DNA of 64,000 bases, taken from contig JAULJL010000032.1 in assembly GCA_030761205.1 (NCBI GenBank), positions 9,119,134 through 9,183,133 of the forward strand. The letters are read 5' to 3'. The notes under the pieces are model-generated. The model had not been told where the DNA came from, made no database searches, and saw only the letters and a list, made by a program, of their open reading frames with translations. Within the stretch, counting starts at the first letter, position 1. Every line of letters starts with the position of its first letter. The DNA is from Fremontodendron californicum (Eukaryota; Streptophyta; Magnoliopsida; Malvales; Malvaceae). A program made the translations under genes and the position numbers. Positions 37,351 through 48,889 of the stretch are shown piece after piece.

Positions 37351-37580
37351 GTCATGGCCTCTGCAAAAGAAGAGCTTGATGCCCTATTCCTCCAGCCATG
37401 GATGGCTTGTTGAGGATTCATAGACATATTCTTGGTCTAGATAGTGATTCTGATCATACTATAGTAGGTGCAGGTGGCAGATTTATTACATGGCTTCTAG
37501 TGGTAGATACTCAGGCAGTAAGCATGATTCAAGGCATCACATTGAGGGATGCTCCATTTTATTTCTCTCACCAGAAATAA
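37351..37580 (+). pseudogene. KH-domain RNA-binding protein exon (PEPPER/HEN4-like), broken
   Basis: An intron-like TTCGCATAAG precedes VMASAKEELDAL (37351), where the family has a KH-domain end followed by an SAKEEPDA-type linker. After a one-base frameshift near 37385 the frame continues PPAMDGLLRIHRHILGLDSD, then GAGGRFITWLLVVDTQA, corresponding to the family's linker and start of the second KH domain (GAGGRVSTRLLV-type). It then diverges before the GxxG loop and stops at 37578-37580. Plant proteins of this class bind RNA through KH domains in the nucleus. Only one exon-sized piece is present. Confidence 0.65.
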
Positions 37581-38325
37581 GTTGTAAAATTTAATACTGA
37601 GACCACTACAAATGAGTTGTAAAATTAACTGTTGTCACATGTATCAATCTGAACATTGCATTGAAATAAATACAAACATTGTATTCTTATATAAACTTGT
37701 TGATTGATGAAGCTCTTCTATAAATTTGTGACTTGTCTAAATTGTCGACTAAAATGAGCAAGAATGTTTTCTTAGGTATTGTGCAAGATGGAAATTGTCA
37801 GCATTCATGCCAAACTAAAATTAACCATTAGTGTAAAAATAAAAATAAAAAAACAAAATAAACTTGTGGAGTTTATAAATTACTTTTTTTTATTATTATA
37901 TACAAACATTGTATACTTATAGTTTACTAATAATTCAAACTAAATATGAAAAATGTGTTGTTTAAAGGTTGAAACTAAGTATATAAATGTAAAAAAATGT
38001 AGCAAAACTAATTAAATGGCTATTAATTAATTAATGCACCAACCATTTTTTCTTGCTCTCATCTTCTTCCTATGTTTATCAATTGACAAAAAGAGTAGTC
38101 AATTTTTTTCTTTTTTTTTTTTTTATATGTGGTCCTTGCTACACTTCCATTATGAAAACTAATAGTCAATAAATAAATAAAGCATTTTCTAAAATCATGG
38201 ATATTTGTAGTCCAAGATTAGATTTTCTCAAAAAAGTTAGGAAAATTAAAATGTATTATAAGTTAATGAATTTGGGTATAATAATTGATTTAAAGGAAAA
38301 TTGTGTCAAATTAAAGTGCATTTCG
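37581..38325. other. AT-rich non-coding DNA
   Basis: Two diverged copies of ACAAACATTGTAT (37671, 37901) and simple A/T tracts. Nothing else recognised. Confidence 0.5.
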
Positions 38326-38930
38326 GTCATTTGATTCCCTTTTTTCAATTACATAAATACATGACAATATCCTTTAATGATTTATGTACTTTGTCATGTT
38401 TATATGTAATTTCGGTCATGTTTATATGTAAAAAAAAATAAAAAATTACATAAATACATGATAACTTTTGATTCCCTTTTTTCAATTACATAAATACATG
38501 ACAATATCCTTAAATGATTTATGTAATCTGTCATGTTTATATGTAAAAAAAAAAATTTACATAAATACATGACAACTTTTTATTTTCTTTTTCAATTACA
38601 TAAATACATGACAATATCCTTTAATGATTTATATAATTTGTCATATTTATATGTAATTTCGGTCATGTTTATATGTAAAAAAATAATTACATAAATACAT
38701 GACAACTTTTGATTCCCTTTTTTCAATAACATAAATACATGACAATATCCTATAATGATTTATATAATTTTTCATGTTTATATGTAATATCGGTCATGTT
38801 TATATGTAAGAAAAAAAAATACATAATTGCATGACAACTTTGACTCCTTTTTTTCAATTACATAAAAACATGACAATATCCTTTAATGATCTACGTAATT
38901 TGTCATGTTTATATATAATTTTTCATTTAT
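38326..38930. repeat. ~110-137 bp tandem repeat with internal inverted motif
   Basis: Five units start with TTGATTCCCTTTTTTCAATTAC or variants at about 38330, 38467, 38577, 38709 and 38843. Each has ACATAAATACATGAC near its start and GTCATGTTTATATGT near its end; these two are near reverse complements, so each unit can fold back. Confidence 0.85.
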
Positions 38931-39705
38931 CATGTTTAAATGTGATTTGTAATGTTTATATGTAATTTGTCATGTTTATATGTAATTTGTCATGATTTTC
39001 ATGTTTATATGTAATTTTATCATGTTTATATGTAATTTGTCATGTTTATATGTAATTTGTCATTTGGTCATGTTTATATGTAATTTGTCATGTTTGTGAT
39101 GTTTATATATAATTTGTTATATTTATATGTAATTTGTCATGTTTATATGTAATTTATCATTTGGTCATGTTTATATGTAATTCGTCATCTTTATATGTAA
39201 TTTGTCACGTTTATATGTAATTTCTCATGTTTGTCATGTTTATATGTAATTTGTCATGTTTATATGTAATTTTTCATGTTTATATATAATTTGTCATGTT
39301 TATATGTAATTTGTCATGTTTGTGATGTTTATATGTAATTTGTTATGTTTATATGTAATTTATCATATTTATATGTAATTTGTCATTTGGTCATGTTTAT
39401 ATGTAATTTGTCATGTTTATATGTAATTCGGCATCTTTATATATAATTCGGCATCTTTATATGTAATTTCTCATGTTTTTCATGTTTATATATAATTTGT
39501 CATTTGATAATGTTTATATGTAATTTGTCATGTTTATATGTAATTTCTCATGTTTGTCATGTATATATGTAATTTGTCATGTATATATGTAATTTGTTAT
39601 GTTTTATATGTAATTTATCATGTTTATATGTAATTTGTCATGTTTATATGTAATTTGTTATGTTTATATGTAATTTGTCATTTGTCATGTTTATATGTAA
39701 TTTCT
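38931..39705. repeat. 20-bp satellite (TTTATATGTAATTTGTCATG)n
   Basis: About 35-40 copies of a 20-bp unit, many exact, others with single changes or insertion of TTTGGTC or TTTGTGA. The unit is the 3' part of the longer repeat just upstream, so it was amplified from it. No spacers or leader of the CRISPR kind, and the genome is eukaryotic. Confidence 0.92.
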
Positions 39706-39779
39706 CATTGGATATAAAAATGTGTATAAGATGATATTAAACGAATAACATGTGAACCCTGGATGATTTAGATGAAAAA

Positions 39780-40330
39780 AATTATGATTTTTTTATGAAA
39801 ATAAAGTTTGAAATCGTCACTTCTGTATTTCCAAAAAAGGATTCGAATAAAAGGGATTTGAATGTTTGTTTTAGGTACTCAAATGCCTTAGGTAAATTTT
39901 AAGGCAAAAATGAGTATTTGTAATAGGGCATTAGGATACCTGTCCTTAAGCATTCAAATGCCTTAGACATTTTTTTAAACAATTGCAAATTTTGATAAAG
40001 TATTCGAATGACCTATGCTTTTTTCAAAAAACTCTAAATTTTTGTTAAGGCATTCGAATACCCAGCTAAGGGCATTCGAATGACCTATGAAGTTTTCAAA
40101 ACTGCAAAGTTTTGATAAGGCATTCGAGTGTTCAAGGCAAATTAATAGATTGTTTTCAAATGCCAAATGATTAAACTTTACCTGGTTTATTTGATCCTAA
40201 ATATTTTACTTAGATCTTGGGAGTCCTGATAACACAAAATTGATTAAAATTTATTTTTTACCCTTACGAATTTTGTGTTATGGACGTGTTTATTGAAACA
40301 TATTTTTCTGCATTTGTTACAGAAGACAAT
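39780..40330 (+). mobile_element. LTR-like scrap with CATTCGAATG repeats
   Basis: Several AGGCATTCGAATGCC-type motifs (39830-40120) resemble those in the inverted Tat-like LTR fragment near 61050-61095, suggesting the same LTR family in opposite orientation. A perfect 12-bp inverted repeat (TAACACAAAATT at 40230, AATTTTGTGTTA at 40269) follows. Boundaries uncertain. Confidence 0.45.
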
Positions 40331-41259
40331 GTCGAAAATTGTCCATACTCTGATGGTCATGAGGACTATGGAACAATTTCTAAGAGTTAATAGGTTGCTA
40401 TGAGAGCTAGATAACTATCAATTGGATTCAAATGATGATGTTATCAAACACATCATTATTATTAATGAGAAAAATCAAAGAGCTGATTTTGAGTCGCAGT
40501 TTGGCCACGATGAATGATCGTAACAAATACATGATGTTACAGAGTTCTTTCCCTACTTCGAGACAAAAGCATTTTCTCGATGATCATTGGATGTCTAAGA
40601 CGGAGAATGGCCACATAAAGGATTATGCAACCTTAATTAAACTTTTTTAAAATAGTGTGAAAATGAGGGCAAGGAGGGTTGCGACTCTTTCTATCGGTCA
40701 TAATCTTAGTAATGGGAAACACAAGGTTGTAGAAATCCATGGATGTCTAACTTGGATTTTAAGCTACCGAAGGAACTTTGGGATTCCATTACAGTCACCA
40801 AAAAAGTCATAGATTACTGAATAGTTTTTTTTATGGAACTTCTTATTAACGATATATCTATTCCTACTTTTCTTAAGTAGTGGATTAATTATTTTTACTT
40901 ATGGTATGTTTATATTAGAAAATTTATCCTTGCAAATACTTTATATATATATGTAAAAAATTTCTATTTATCTATGTGATAAATTTTGCAAATTATGAAT
41001 AATTTTGCATCAAGTGGGAGTTCTAAGATATTTGTTATCTTAGAATAGAAATTTTGCATAATGAAATAAATTGGTGATAATTAAACATATTGTTATGGAA
41101 TTTGATTGTGAAACATAGTGAGTTTTTGGTTCCATATTATATGGTTGATTGTAATTGATTTCATTTTGGATTGTGATAAAATGAATTTGTGTGTGCTTGA
41201 CATTAATTTAGTGCATGTATGTATCAATATAGAATATCCTTTGAAATGGCATTTTCTTT
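40331..41259 (+). other. Unassigned region upstream of copia gag
   Basis: Possibly the leader/LTR of the copia relic. It has a PPT-like AAGTGGGAG (41012-41020) followed by a perfect 10-bp hairpin (TTCTAAGATA / TATCTTAGAA, 41021-41045). Short frames such as 40432-40650 match nothing I know. No clear LTR terminus or primer-binding site found. Confidence 0.35.
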
Positions 41260-42062
41260 CAAAACATTATTTCTGAGCTTAAAAAAGGTGAGAAGCTTAA
41301 TGGGGATAATTATGAGATCTGGAGTATGAAAACTCAGTATGTGCTGGAAAAACAAGAGTTCTAAAAGTTCTCAATAATGTTCTAGAGGAGCCTAAATATG
41401 GGAATATGGCCCAGCATAAAAAGGATCGAGAGGCTTACGATGCCTGGAAAAAGAAAAAATCCATTGCTCGCATTACATTGCTAAAAAGCATCAGATAGCC
41501 AAGGAGATATGTAGTGCCTTGAAAGTAAAGTTTGGTCAAACTTCGATTACCAAATTAAGGTAACTCACAATCAAGTTTGACACCTATAAGAAGCGCCCTA
41601 ATCAAAATACGAGGCAGCATGTAAGGCAAATGCAAAACATGATTAGTGAGTTGAAAGAGGCTAGTCACACTCTAACTAATGAACAATAGGTTCATGCTAT
41701 CATTTGGTCCTTGTCCTATAATTGGGAGAACATGAAGGTGGTGCATCTTACCCACAATGAAAACATCAAGACACTTGAGGATGCTTCAAGGTATTTGCAG
41801 CTTGAAGAAGATCAGATCGAGCCTTCTAGGCCTAATGTCGATGTATATATGGATGGAACAAGTTCCAAGGAAGCTCTGAGATTCACAACAAAAGTCATAT
41901 GTTAAAAAATAAAGGCACCTAAGAAGCTAAAAGGTTGATTTCAACGTAAGGGAAAGACTCCTATGGCTCATCAAAAGGAGAACAAGGCTAAGGTCCAGTG
42001 CTTTAATTGTGGCAAAAAAGGGTCACTTTTCTCGTGAATGCATTGAGCCAAAGAAGACTTAG
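41260..42062 (+). pseudogene. Copia gag, degenerate
   Basis: Fragments in several frames match plant Ty1/copia gag in order: EKLNGDNYEIWSMKTQYVLE (from ~41290), KKKSIARITLL type sequence (~41450), FDTYKKRPNQ (~41577), ELKEAxHTLTNEQ (~41655), then an open stretch 41711-41905 (NWENMKVVHLTHNENIKTLE). A zinc knuckle CFNCGKK...HFSREC at 41999-42045 is broken by one extra base. Premature stops occur throughout. Belongs with the pol fragment that follows. Confidence 0.8.
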
Positions 42063-44236
42063 GGGCCACCAACCATATAGCACGGGAAAGAATGTGTTTG
42101 TGGATTTTTGTCGGATTCCACACCGGACAAAATGGATTTATGTAGGAAACAACTCAAGAGTGAAGTGAAGGGAATCAGTACATGCAAATCACGTATGTGT
42201 AGTGGGAAATCCCTTATCCTACATGATGTGTTGTTTGCTCCCGACATTCAACGAAATTTGGTTTCTGTCATTGTTCTTCTTAGCCTAGGGTTTAATTTGA
42301 ACTTCAATAACACTGGTGTTAATTTGTTTTTCGGAACAAATTTCCATGATTCTAGATATTTAATAGATGGTTTTATTGTTTTGGATATTATCTACACTTC
42401 GTTTAGTAATTTTAGAGATGCTAGTTTTTCCTAGTTACTTCTTCAAGTAATGCAAATATTGATACAGATATTTGGCATACTAGAGTAGACCATATCGAGC
42501 AACAAAGGATAGATAATTAGCTAAAGAGGGATTACTAGGCCCAATTGAAAAAGTTAATAAATCAACATGTGAAAACTGTCTACCGAAAAAATTGACAAGA
42601 AAACCATTTGGTAAAGGGACTAAAGCCGAATTTTCATTAGAATTAATACATTATGATATTTGTGGCCCAATGAATGTAAGGGCAGGAAGTTGAGGCATAC
42701 ATTTCATCACATTTATAGATGATTTTACATGTTTTGGTTACATCTATTTGATTTCCCATAAGTCTGAAGCTCTAGAAAATATGTGATTTTGGTGGAAAAT
42801 CAATTAGGTAAAAATGTTAAGGCATTAAGAACAGACCGAGGACGTGAGTATTTGTCTGATCAATTCAGACATTATGTGATGAAAAAGGAATAGATAGGCA
42901 ACTAACAATTCCAAGGATTTCACAACAAAATGGTGTTGCAAAGAGAAGAAATAAAACTCTTCTATAAATGGTTAGCTCTATAGTGGCCCTAGCAAATTTT
43001 CACATCACCTTTTGGGTGATGCTTTATTATCAAATAGAGTATCCTCCAAGGCAGTTACGTCCACTCACTATGAATTTTAGACCGATAGGACCCAATCTCA
43101 ATAATCTGAGACCTTGGGGGTTGCGTTGCCTACGTTCATGAGTCTACTTATCAACATGGCAACTTAGGTCCCAAAAGAAAAAAAAAAGTATATTTGTAAG
43201 ATACTCTGAGCATTCAAAGGGATAAGTGCTCATTGGTGAATAAACTAGTGGGAGTGTAACTGAATTTTAATCTCGAGATACCACTTTTCTAGAAAATGAT
43301 TTTCCAAGTAAAGGTGAAATAAAATGGGATATATCTCTTTAGAGATGAAAGATCATGACGATTTGATTATTGTAAATTGACTGATGCATATACTTGATCA
43401 TGAACCAACAATATCTCATCTGAATGGAAGCATGATAAGAGTTGATGAATTTGTTTCACAAGAATCACAAGTCAGGTGTAGTAATCAAGGAAATGTTCAT
43501 TGACGTCATTTTGACATAGAGGGAGAAGCTTTCATGATTACCCCATAAGATAAAGAAGAGCCATGAAATGTTAATGAAGTTTTTTCTTCACAAGCTAAAG
43601 AAAAATGGATGAAGGCAATGGCAGAAGACATAGAGTCTATGTGATCAAACAATGTTTAGGAATTGGTTGATCTACCTAAAGGATGTAAAGCAATTGGGAA
43701 CAAATGGAGTCTCAAGATTAAGCATAAGTATGATGGGACTACTGAAAGATACAAGGCACGCCTTGTAGCTAAGAGGTGTACTCAACAAGAGAGAATTGAT
43801 TATGATGAGACTTTTTCTCCTGTTGTAAGGTTTACCTCCATACGGTTAATCTTTGCCATAATGGTATGTTTATATTTGGAGTTACGTCAAATAGATGTAA
43901 AAACTGCATTTCTAAACAAAGAACTGGAAGAAGAAATCTATAAGGAAGAACCAGTAGGTTTTATTAACAAAGGCCAATAGCACAAAGTGTGCAGGCTATT
44001 AAAATAAATTTATGGTCTTGAGAAATCTTCCAGATAGTGATATATTAGATTTCATCAAGCAAACATTTCATATGATTTTATCATGATTAATGAAGGCCAC
44101 TGTGTGGATGTCAAAAGAACCAAAGACAAGTTTGTGATCTTGTTGTTTTATGTGGATGACATATTGTTGGTCAGAAATGATAAGGGGTATATCATAATGG
44201 TGAAAATTTGGCTATCCTCAAATTTTGAGATAAATG
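42063..44236 (+). pseudogene. Copia pol (protease, integrase, reverse transcriptase), degenerate and truncated
   Basis: Protease-region pieces with LHDVLFAPDIQRNLVSV (~42220-42270) and LIDGFIVLDI; GAG-pre-integrase and integrase core scraps with many stops (42460-43090; WHTRV, QQNGVA); then reverse transcriptase, best preserved at 43663-43980 (KGCKAIGNKWSLKIKHKYDG, RYKARLVAKRCTQQE, DYDETFSPVVRFTSIRL, QIDVKTAFLN). The catalytic YVDD is encoded at 44149-44160. It ends at NFEIN where an Athila-like LTR begins (44237); the rest of RT and RNase H are missing and do not reappear beyond that LTR cluster. Confidence 0.88.
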
Positions 44237-45317
44237 TGATAAGCTCATAAAATACACATTTGATGCCCTTTCTATTCTTTGTTTTAGTTATGTTTTCGAT
44301 CTTTATCTTGATTACTTATGTTATGTTTTTGAATTCTAGGTATATTTAAGAGAATGAAGTGAAAATATGTCAATCATGATGTTAAAGAGCTTACAAAATC
44401 ATAATAACAAGATGGAAGAAGACTTGGGAGTCAAAAAGATCAAATTCTTAGTGCAAAGCAATCAGGCAGATTTGACCTCCAGAGCTTGTTGCTAAGAAAA
44501 CATGATGTTAATTCTTTATTTAAAGAAACTTCCTTCTTGACTTTTGAAGCTGAATTGAATACCTTTCTAACGGTATATCATATGCCCAAATCGGACAAGA
44601 AATTGTCATCCAAATCAACCGAGGAGTGCAAAAAAATGCATCAAAAAATTCAGCGATCAGCGCCGCGGTGCCCAAAAGTTCGAGAGCACTGCAGCGCTGG
44701 GAAGCTGGCGCTGCAGCGCTGGCCTGAATCTAAAAATTTCCATAAATAAAAAAGCAAATTTGCAACCCTAAACTTACTTGTGCGGCAGGGTTTTGAAGCT
44801 CTATATATACCATCTTTTGAACCACAAACTAAACATGTTTTGGTTTTTATTAATCTTTTTCTTCTTCTCCTTCTCCTTTCTTTTATTCTCCTTTTAGTTT
44901 ATTTTCATGTTATCTATGCCTATGCTAGGCTAATCTCTCTTTTGGTTAAGGGTGATTTCAAAGCCCTAGACATGATTGTTAATTAATAAATTTCAGATTG
45001 TCTTTCAACTCTCTTTTGAATTTGTTATATTCTACTGTATGCATGTCATAAATTTCTATCTTGTTTATTTAGATGCGCAACTAGATGAATATTATATTGA
45101 TTTGATGCTAGTTTAGTGTTTTGATCTGTAATTGTCAAGATTCCTAAACATAAGTAGCAAATTGTTTTTAATGATTATGGGATATTTTCGTTCGATACAA
45201 TGTAGAGTATGACTCAGGTTAAATGAAACCCGCTTGTGTATGTTTGTTGCTTGATTTAATCTATCTTTCTAAATTGAATGCTTTCATTGAATTAAATTTA
45301 GCGAGCTTATCCTAGAT
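44237..45317 (+). mobile_element. Athila-like LTR-A, 5' part
   Basis: Begins TGATAAGCTCATAAAAT and is collinear with LTR-B and LTR-C but clearly more diverged (roughly 85% by eye), so it comes from another element. It ends near CCTAGATT where sequence jumps to the 3' internal region, losing the last ~450 bp of the LTR; TAGATT microhomology is at the junction. A TATATATA box is at 44803. A GC-rich patch with CTGCAGCGCTGG twice lies at 44655-44730. Confidence 0.8.
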
Positions 45318-45387
45318 TATATTTTCTTAAATTTTGTTTTATTTTGTTTTTCTCGAGGACTAGCAAAAAGCTAAGTGTGGGGGTATT
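45318..45387 (+). mobile_element. Remnant of Athila-like internal 3' end with polypurine tract
   Basis: Seventy bases (ATTTTCTTAAATTTTG..., then CTAAGTGTGGGGGTATT) match the end of the internal region at 58465-58535. The GTGTGGGGG tract directly before TGATAAG is a polypurine tract, so LTR-B also sits where a 3' LTR should be. Confidence 0.8.
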
Positions 45388-46940
45388 TGATAAGCTCATA
45401 AAATATACATTTTATGCCACCTTTATTTTTTGTTATGTTTTCGATCTTTATCTTGTTTACTTATATTATATTTTTGAATTATAGGTATATTTAAAAGAAT
45501 GAAGTCAAAAGATGTCAATAATGATGGTAAAGAGCTTACAAAGTCACAATCAAAAGATGGAAGAAGACTTGGGAGTCAAAAAGATCAAATTCTTAGTGCT
45601 AGATGATCAGGCAGATTTGACTTCTGGATCTTGTTGCTAAGAAATCGTTATGTTAAGGTCATTATTTGAAGAAACTTCCTTCTTTACTTTTGGAATCTGA
45701 CTTGAATACCTGTCCAACGATAGTTTACATGCCTAAATTAGACAACGGATGGTCATCCAAATCAGCTGACAAAGTGTGAGACAGTGCATCAGTCGCAAAA
45801 CCGAAGTCAGCAAGCAAAAGCCACAAGTCAGCCCACTTGGCGCTGCAGCACCGGAAAGTGGTGCCACGGCGCCAACCTTACTGCCTCCAAATCCGAGAAA
45901 AATCACAAAACTCGTAAAACTAGCCTTTTTTGCACTCTTTTGCCTCCTAGCTTCCTTGATCAGCAAGATCTTTTGAGGCACAAACTATAATTATCTTTTG
46001 AGGAGACTCAAAGATCATCATTCTTCTTCTTTTTCTTCTTTTTCTTCTTCTTCTTCTTCTTCTTCTTCTTCTTCTCCATTTTTTTATTTTCTTTTTAGTT
46101 TATGTATATATTATCTATGCCTATGCTAGGCTAAACTTCTCTTTGGTTAAAGGCGATTTCAAAGCCCTAAACATGTTTTGTAATTGATTTTTAGATTTTA
46201 TCTATCATTGGTTTTCTATTAAAGTTGCTTATGTTCTTCTATAAGAATTGTTCATGTTGTTGTCTTGATTTGTTTAGGTTGCAAACTAGATATATCTTGA
46301 TAATTATCTATTGCAAGTTTAAGAGTCTTGATTCGTGTAATTGTCTAGATTTCCTATTCAATAGTAGCAATTTGTAATTCATGATTATGTTGGCTTTTCG
46401 GGAATTGCAATGCGGAACATAACCTAAGTTGAACAATCCGAGCTTACGTGTTTGTTGCTTAGATCAATCTATCTTTCTCATATAAAGCTGTTATCAAATT
46501 GAATTTAGAGAGCTTATTCTAGGTTGTTTGATAATTATAGATTAAATAGAGTGCTTATTCTATTTAACGACAAACTAAAGAAAGGTTGGGGTAGTAGAGC
46601 TTATTGTTATCTACGGTTGATAATTTTGATAGTTAATTGATGTTGATAGATCTGAAATTGATTCTCAATGATGTCTAGTAGTGGAGAATGAAACCTTAAC
46701 CATATTTCTCTTATATTTGATTTCATCTTATTTACTTGTTTTTTACTTTTCTTGTTTTATTTACTTTTAAACTATTTCAAAAATCCCTATTTACTTTGTT
46801 TTCTTTGAATCTAAGTTATAAACTAATAATTTATAAACTAAAACCCAATCTCTATGGATTCGACCCTTGCATGCTATTTTACTATAATTGATCATATTAA
46901 TTGCAAGGTTTAATAAAGATACACTCTTTTGGCTGCATCA
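45388..46940 (+). mobile_element. Athila-like LTR-B (5' LTR), TATA region deleted
   Basis: TGATAAGCTC to GGCTGCATCA. Compared with LTR-C it lacks ~36 bp after CAGCAAGA (45968), the stretch that in LTR-C carries TATAAAT (59124) and in LTR-A TATATATA. It has an expanded (CTT)n tract at 46018-46077. Confidence 0.85.
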
Positions 46941-46946
46941 AGTTTT

Positions 46947-46964
46947 TGGCGCCGTTGTCGGGGA
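46947..46964 (+). promoter_or_regulatory. Primer-binding site, tRNA-Asp type
   Basis: TGGCGCCGTTGTCGGGGA, six bases after the LTR-B end, complements the 3' end of plant tRNA-Asp with one mismatch (TTGTC for TTGCC). This PBS is characteristic of Athila-lineage elements. Confidence 0.85.
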
Positions 46965-47074
46965 TTGTTTTCTTTAGTTTATTTGTTACTTGGTTTATTC
47001 TTATTTTCAGTTATAATTAATTTTATTTTTCTTGTACATACCGATTTTTCCTTTCAGAATTCAAGCAAAAAGAT

Positions 47075-48081
47075 ATGGCAGGTGCTACATCAAACCTTCA
47101 GAACCTTCAAAACCAACTATCCAATCTCATCTCCGTAGTTCAACAAGTGGTCATAAGTAAGATTCAACAATCAAAGCAATGTGAAGTGTGCTTCATGATG
47201 GATCATCCAACCAATTGGTGCCCATACTATCGAAAAGATAATGTTGAACCAGCCTATGATGTGGGAGACTGCCAAAGCCATCAAGGGTTCCAAGAACAAC
47301 AGTATGATCCTTACTCAAACACTTACAATGAGGAATGGTGGGATCATACTAATTATGCTACTTGGGAAATTATCAAGAAATAGATCCTTATGCCAACTAC
47401 AATCATCCATCGAGCTTCAATCAACCATGGACACAACAATAAGATCTTTTTGAGCCACCATATATGACTCAAGACTCAAATACTTCTTTAGAAGACCTTG
47501 TCAATACCCTTACTACTAACCGATTGCAAATTCAACAGGAAACAAGGGTAATTCAACAGGAAACAATGGCATATCAACAGGAAACAATGGTAAGTATCCT
47601 GAATTTGGAAACACAATTAAGACAATTGGCTAGTGGTATGGCGTGATGGGTAGAACAAAGATCTGAAGAATTATATGAACATGATCCAAAGGAGAATGTT
47701 AGTGCCACACAACTTGATGGTGAATCAGAAAATCCAAGGGAACTCGAGAATGAGAAAGAACTAGAGATGGATTTACTTCTGGAAGATAATGAAGCTTCAA
47801 TTTTAAAGGAAAGTACTTTGGCACCAGAGGTAACGTTTACAGTTCCAATTTTTACTGATGTTTCTTCTCCACCTTTTCCTAGTAGATTCGCAAAGTTCAA
47901 GGAGGAGGAACATGAACAACACATGCCGGAAACCTTAAACAGCTTGTTTGTGGATGTCATTCAATAAATACAAAAATATGCTCCATTCCTCGATGAGCAA
48001 TGCACTACAAAGGATGATGGAATAATACTTGTAATGGAGAATGCATCCACTTTTATGCAAAGAAAACTTCCTATGAAATGA
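47075..48081 (+). pseudogene. Athila-like gag C-terminal part, disrupted
   Basis: ATG at 47075 opens a 102-codon frame with a short helix (LQNLQNQLSNLISVVQQ) and a perfect CCHC zinc knuckle, CEVCFMMDHPTNWC (C-x2-C-x4-H-x4-C). A frameshift near 47368 moves the homologous text to another frame: NHPSSFNQPW, SLEDLVNTLTTNRLQIQQET, NLETQLRQLASGM, PKENVSATQLDGE, SPPFPSRFAKFKEEE, then a protease-proximal stretch to 48081. In that frame TAA near 47441, TGA at 47644-47646 and TAA at 47965-47967 interrupt it. The N-terminal Retrotrans_gag core is missing. The order matches Athila Gag up to the Gag-Pro border, after which pol is absent. Confidence 0.8.
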
Positions 48082-48889
48082 CAAATTTGGGCAGTTTCAT
48101 GTATGAGCCTGACAAGCCTAAAAAGCCAAGAAGGGGTGTTGGTTAGGTTGGACAACTTAACTCAAGTACTAATTGGGAAGGCAGCCAATTAATGAAGAAA
48201 TTACCAACCTGCCCTACTCAGATTTGCTTTCTTTTCCTTTTGGTTTTCCCTTTTCTTTTATTACTTTTATTGTTTTTATTTTCTTTTTTACGTTTATTTG
48301 TTAATTGTTTGTTTAGCATTTTAGGATTATTTAGGTTGCATGAGTTTGTTTTGTTTTGAGTCTTAGTTATTTCTATTCTTAGGTTATTAGTTCTTTTCTC
48401 TTACACATGATTCTTTAATTTAGGTTAATAGCATTACATTGAGGACAATGTAAGAATTAAGTGTGGGGGGAAGGATTTAGGATTTCTTTTATTTTTGGCT
48501 ATTATTTTTTTTATGAGTCTTTAATATTATTATTATTATTATTTTTAGTGTGTTTTAGTTTCTTTTTAATACAATGATGAGATATGAATTGTATAGGTCT
48601 AAAACTGGTTATTAGTAAGAAGATTTTCATGAGAATTGAGCTTGATACTATTTTTTATGAGCCAATGTTGATATGATATGTTGATTGAGAAAGAAGCATG
48701 TTTAGACTTGATATTGACTTTTATAATCATCCTTGTGAGTTTTTGAGCCTATATGATTGATGCATTATACATACCAATCCAATTTCTTTTTTGTGTGCTC
48801 TCATGATAACATGTTTCTCTAGAACTTGCTTTAAACCATTTAAGACTATATTGATGCATGTAACTACATGGATATGATAGAGGCATTAG
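48082..48889 (+). mobile_element. Athila-like 3' non-coding region, left half
   Basis: Pyrimidine-rich stretch (48220-48420) then ACATTGAGGACAATG and AAGTGTGGGGGG at 48434-48470, a combination often found downstream of pol/env in Athila elements. Its presence right after gag indicates that pol was removed or never present. Interrupted at 48889 by the copia element; resumes at 57415. Confidence 0.7.

Noticed and set aside
38931..39705. Regular short repeats that might suggest a CRISPR array
   Set aside because: Units are directly contiguous with no unique spacers, and the window is plant nuclear DNA.
45733..45990. Overlapping frames in LTR-B and the similar ones at 58835-59153 in LTR-C
   Set aside because: Within LTR U3 sequence, in several frames at once, with no recognisable domain.
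47574..47960. 128-codon minus-strand frame
   Set aside because: Antisense shadow of the Athila-like gag remnant on the plus strand; serine-rich because the sense strand is acidic.
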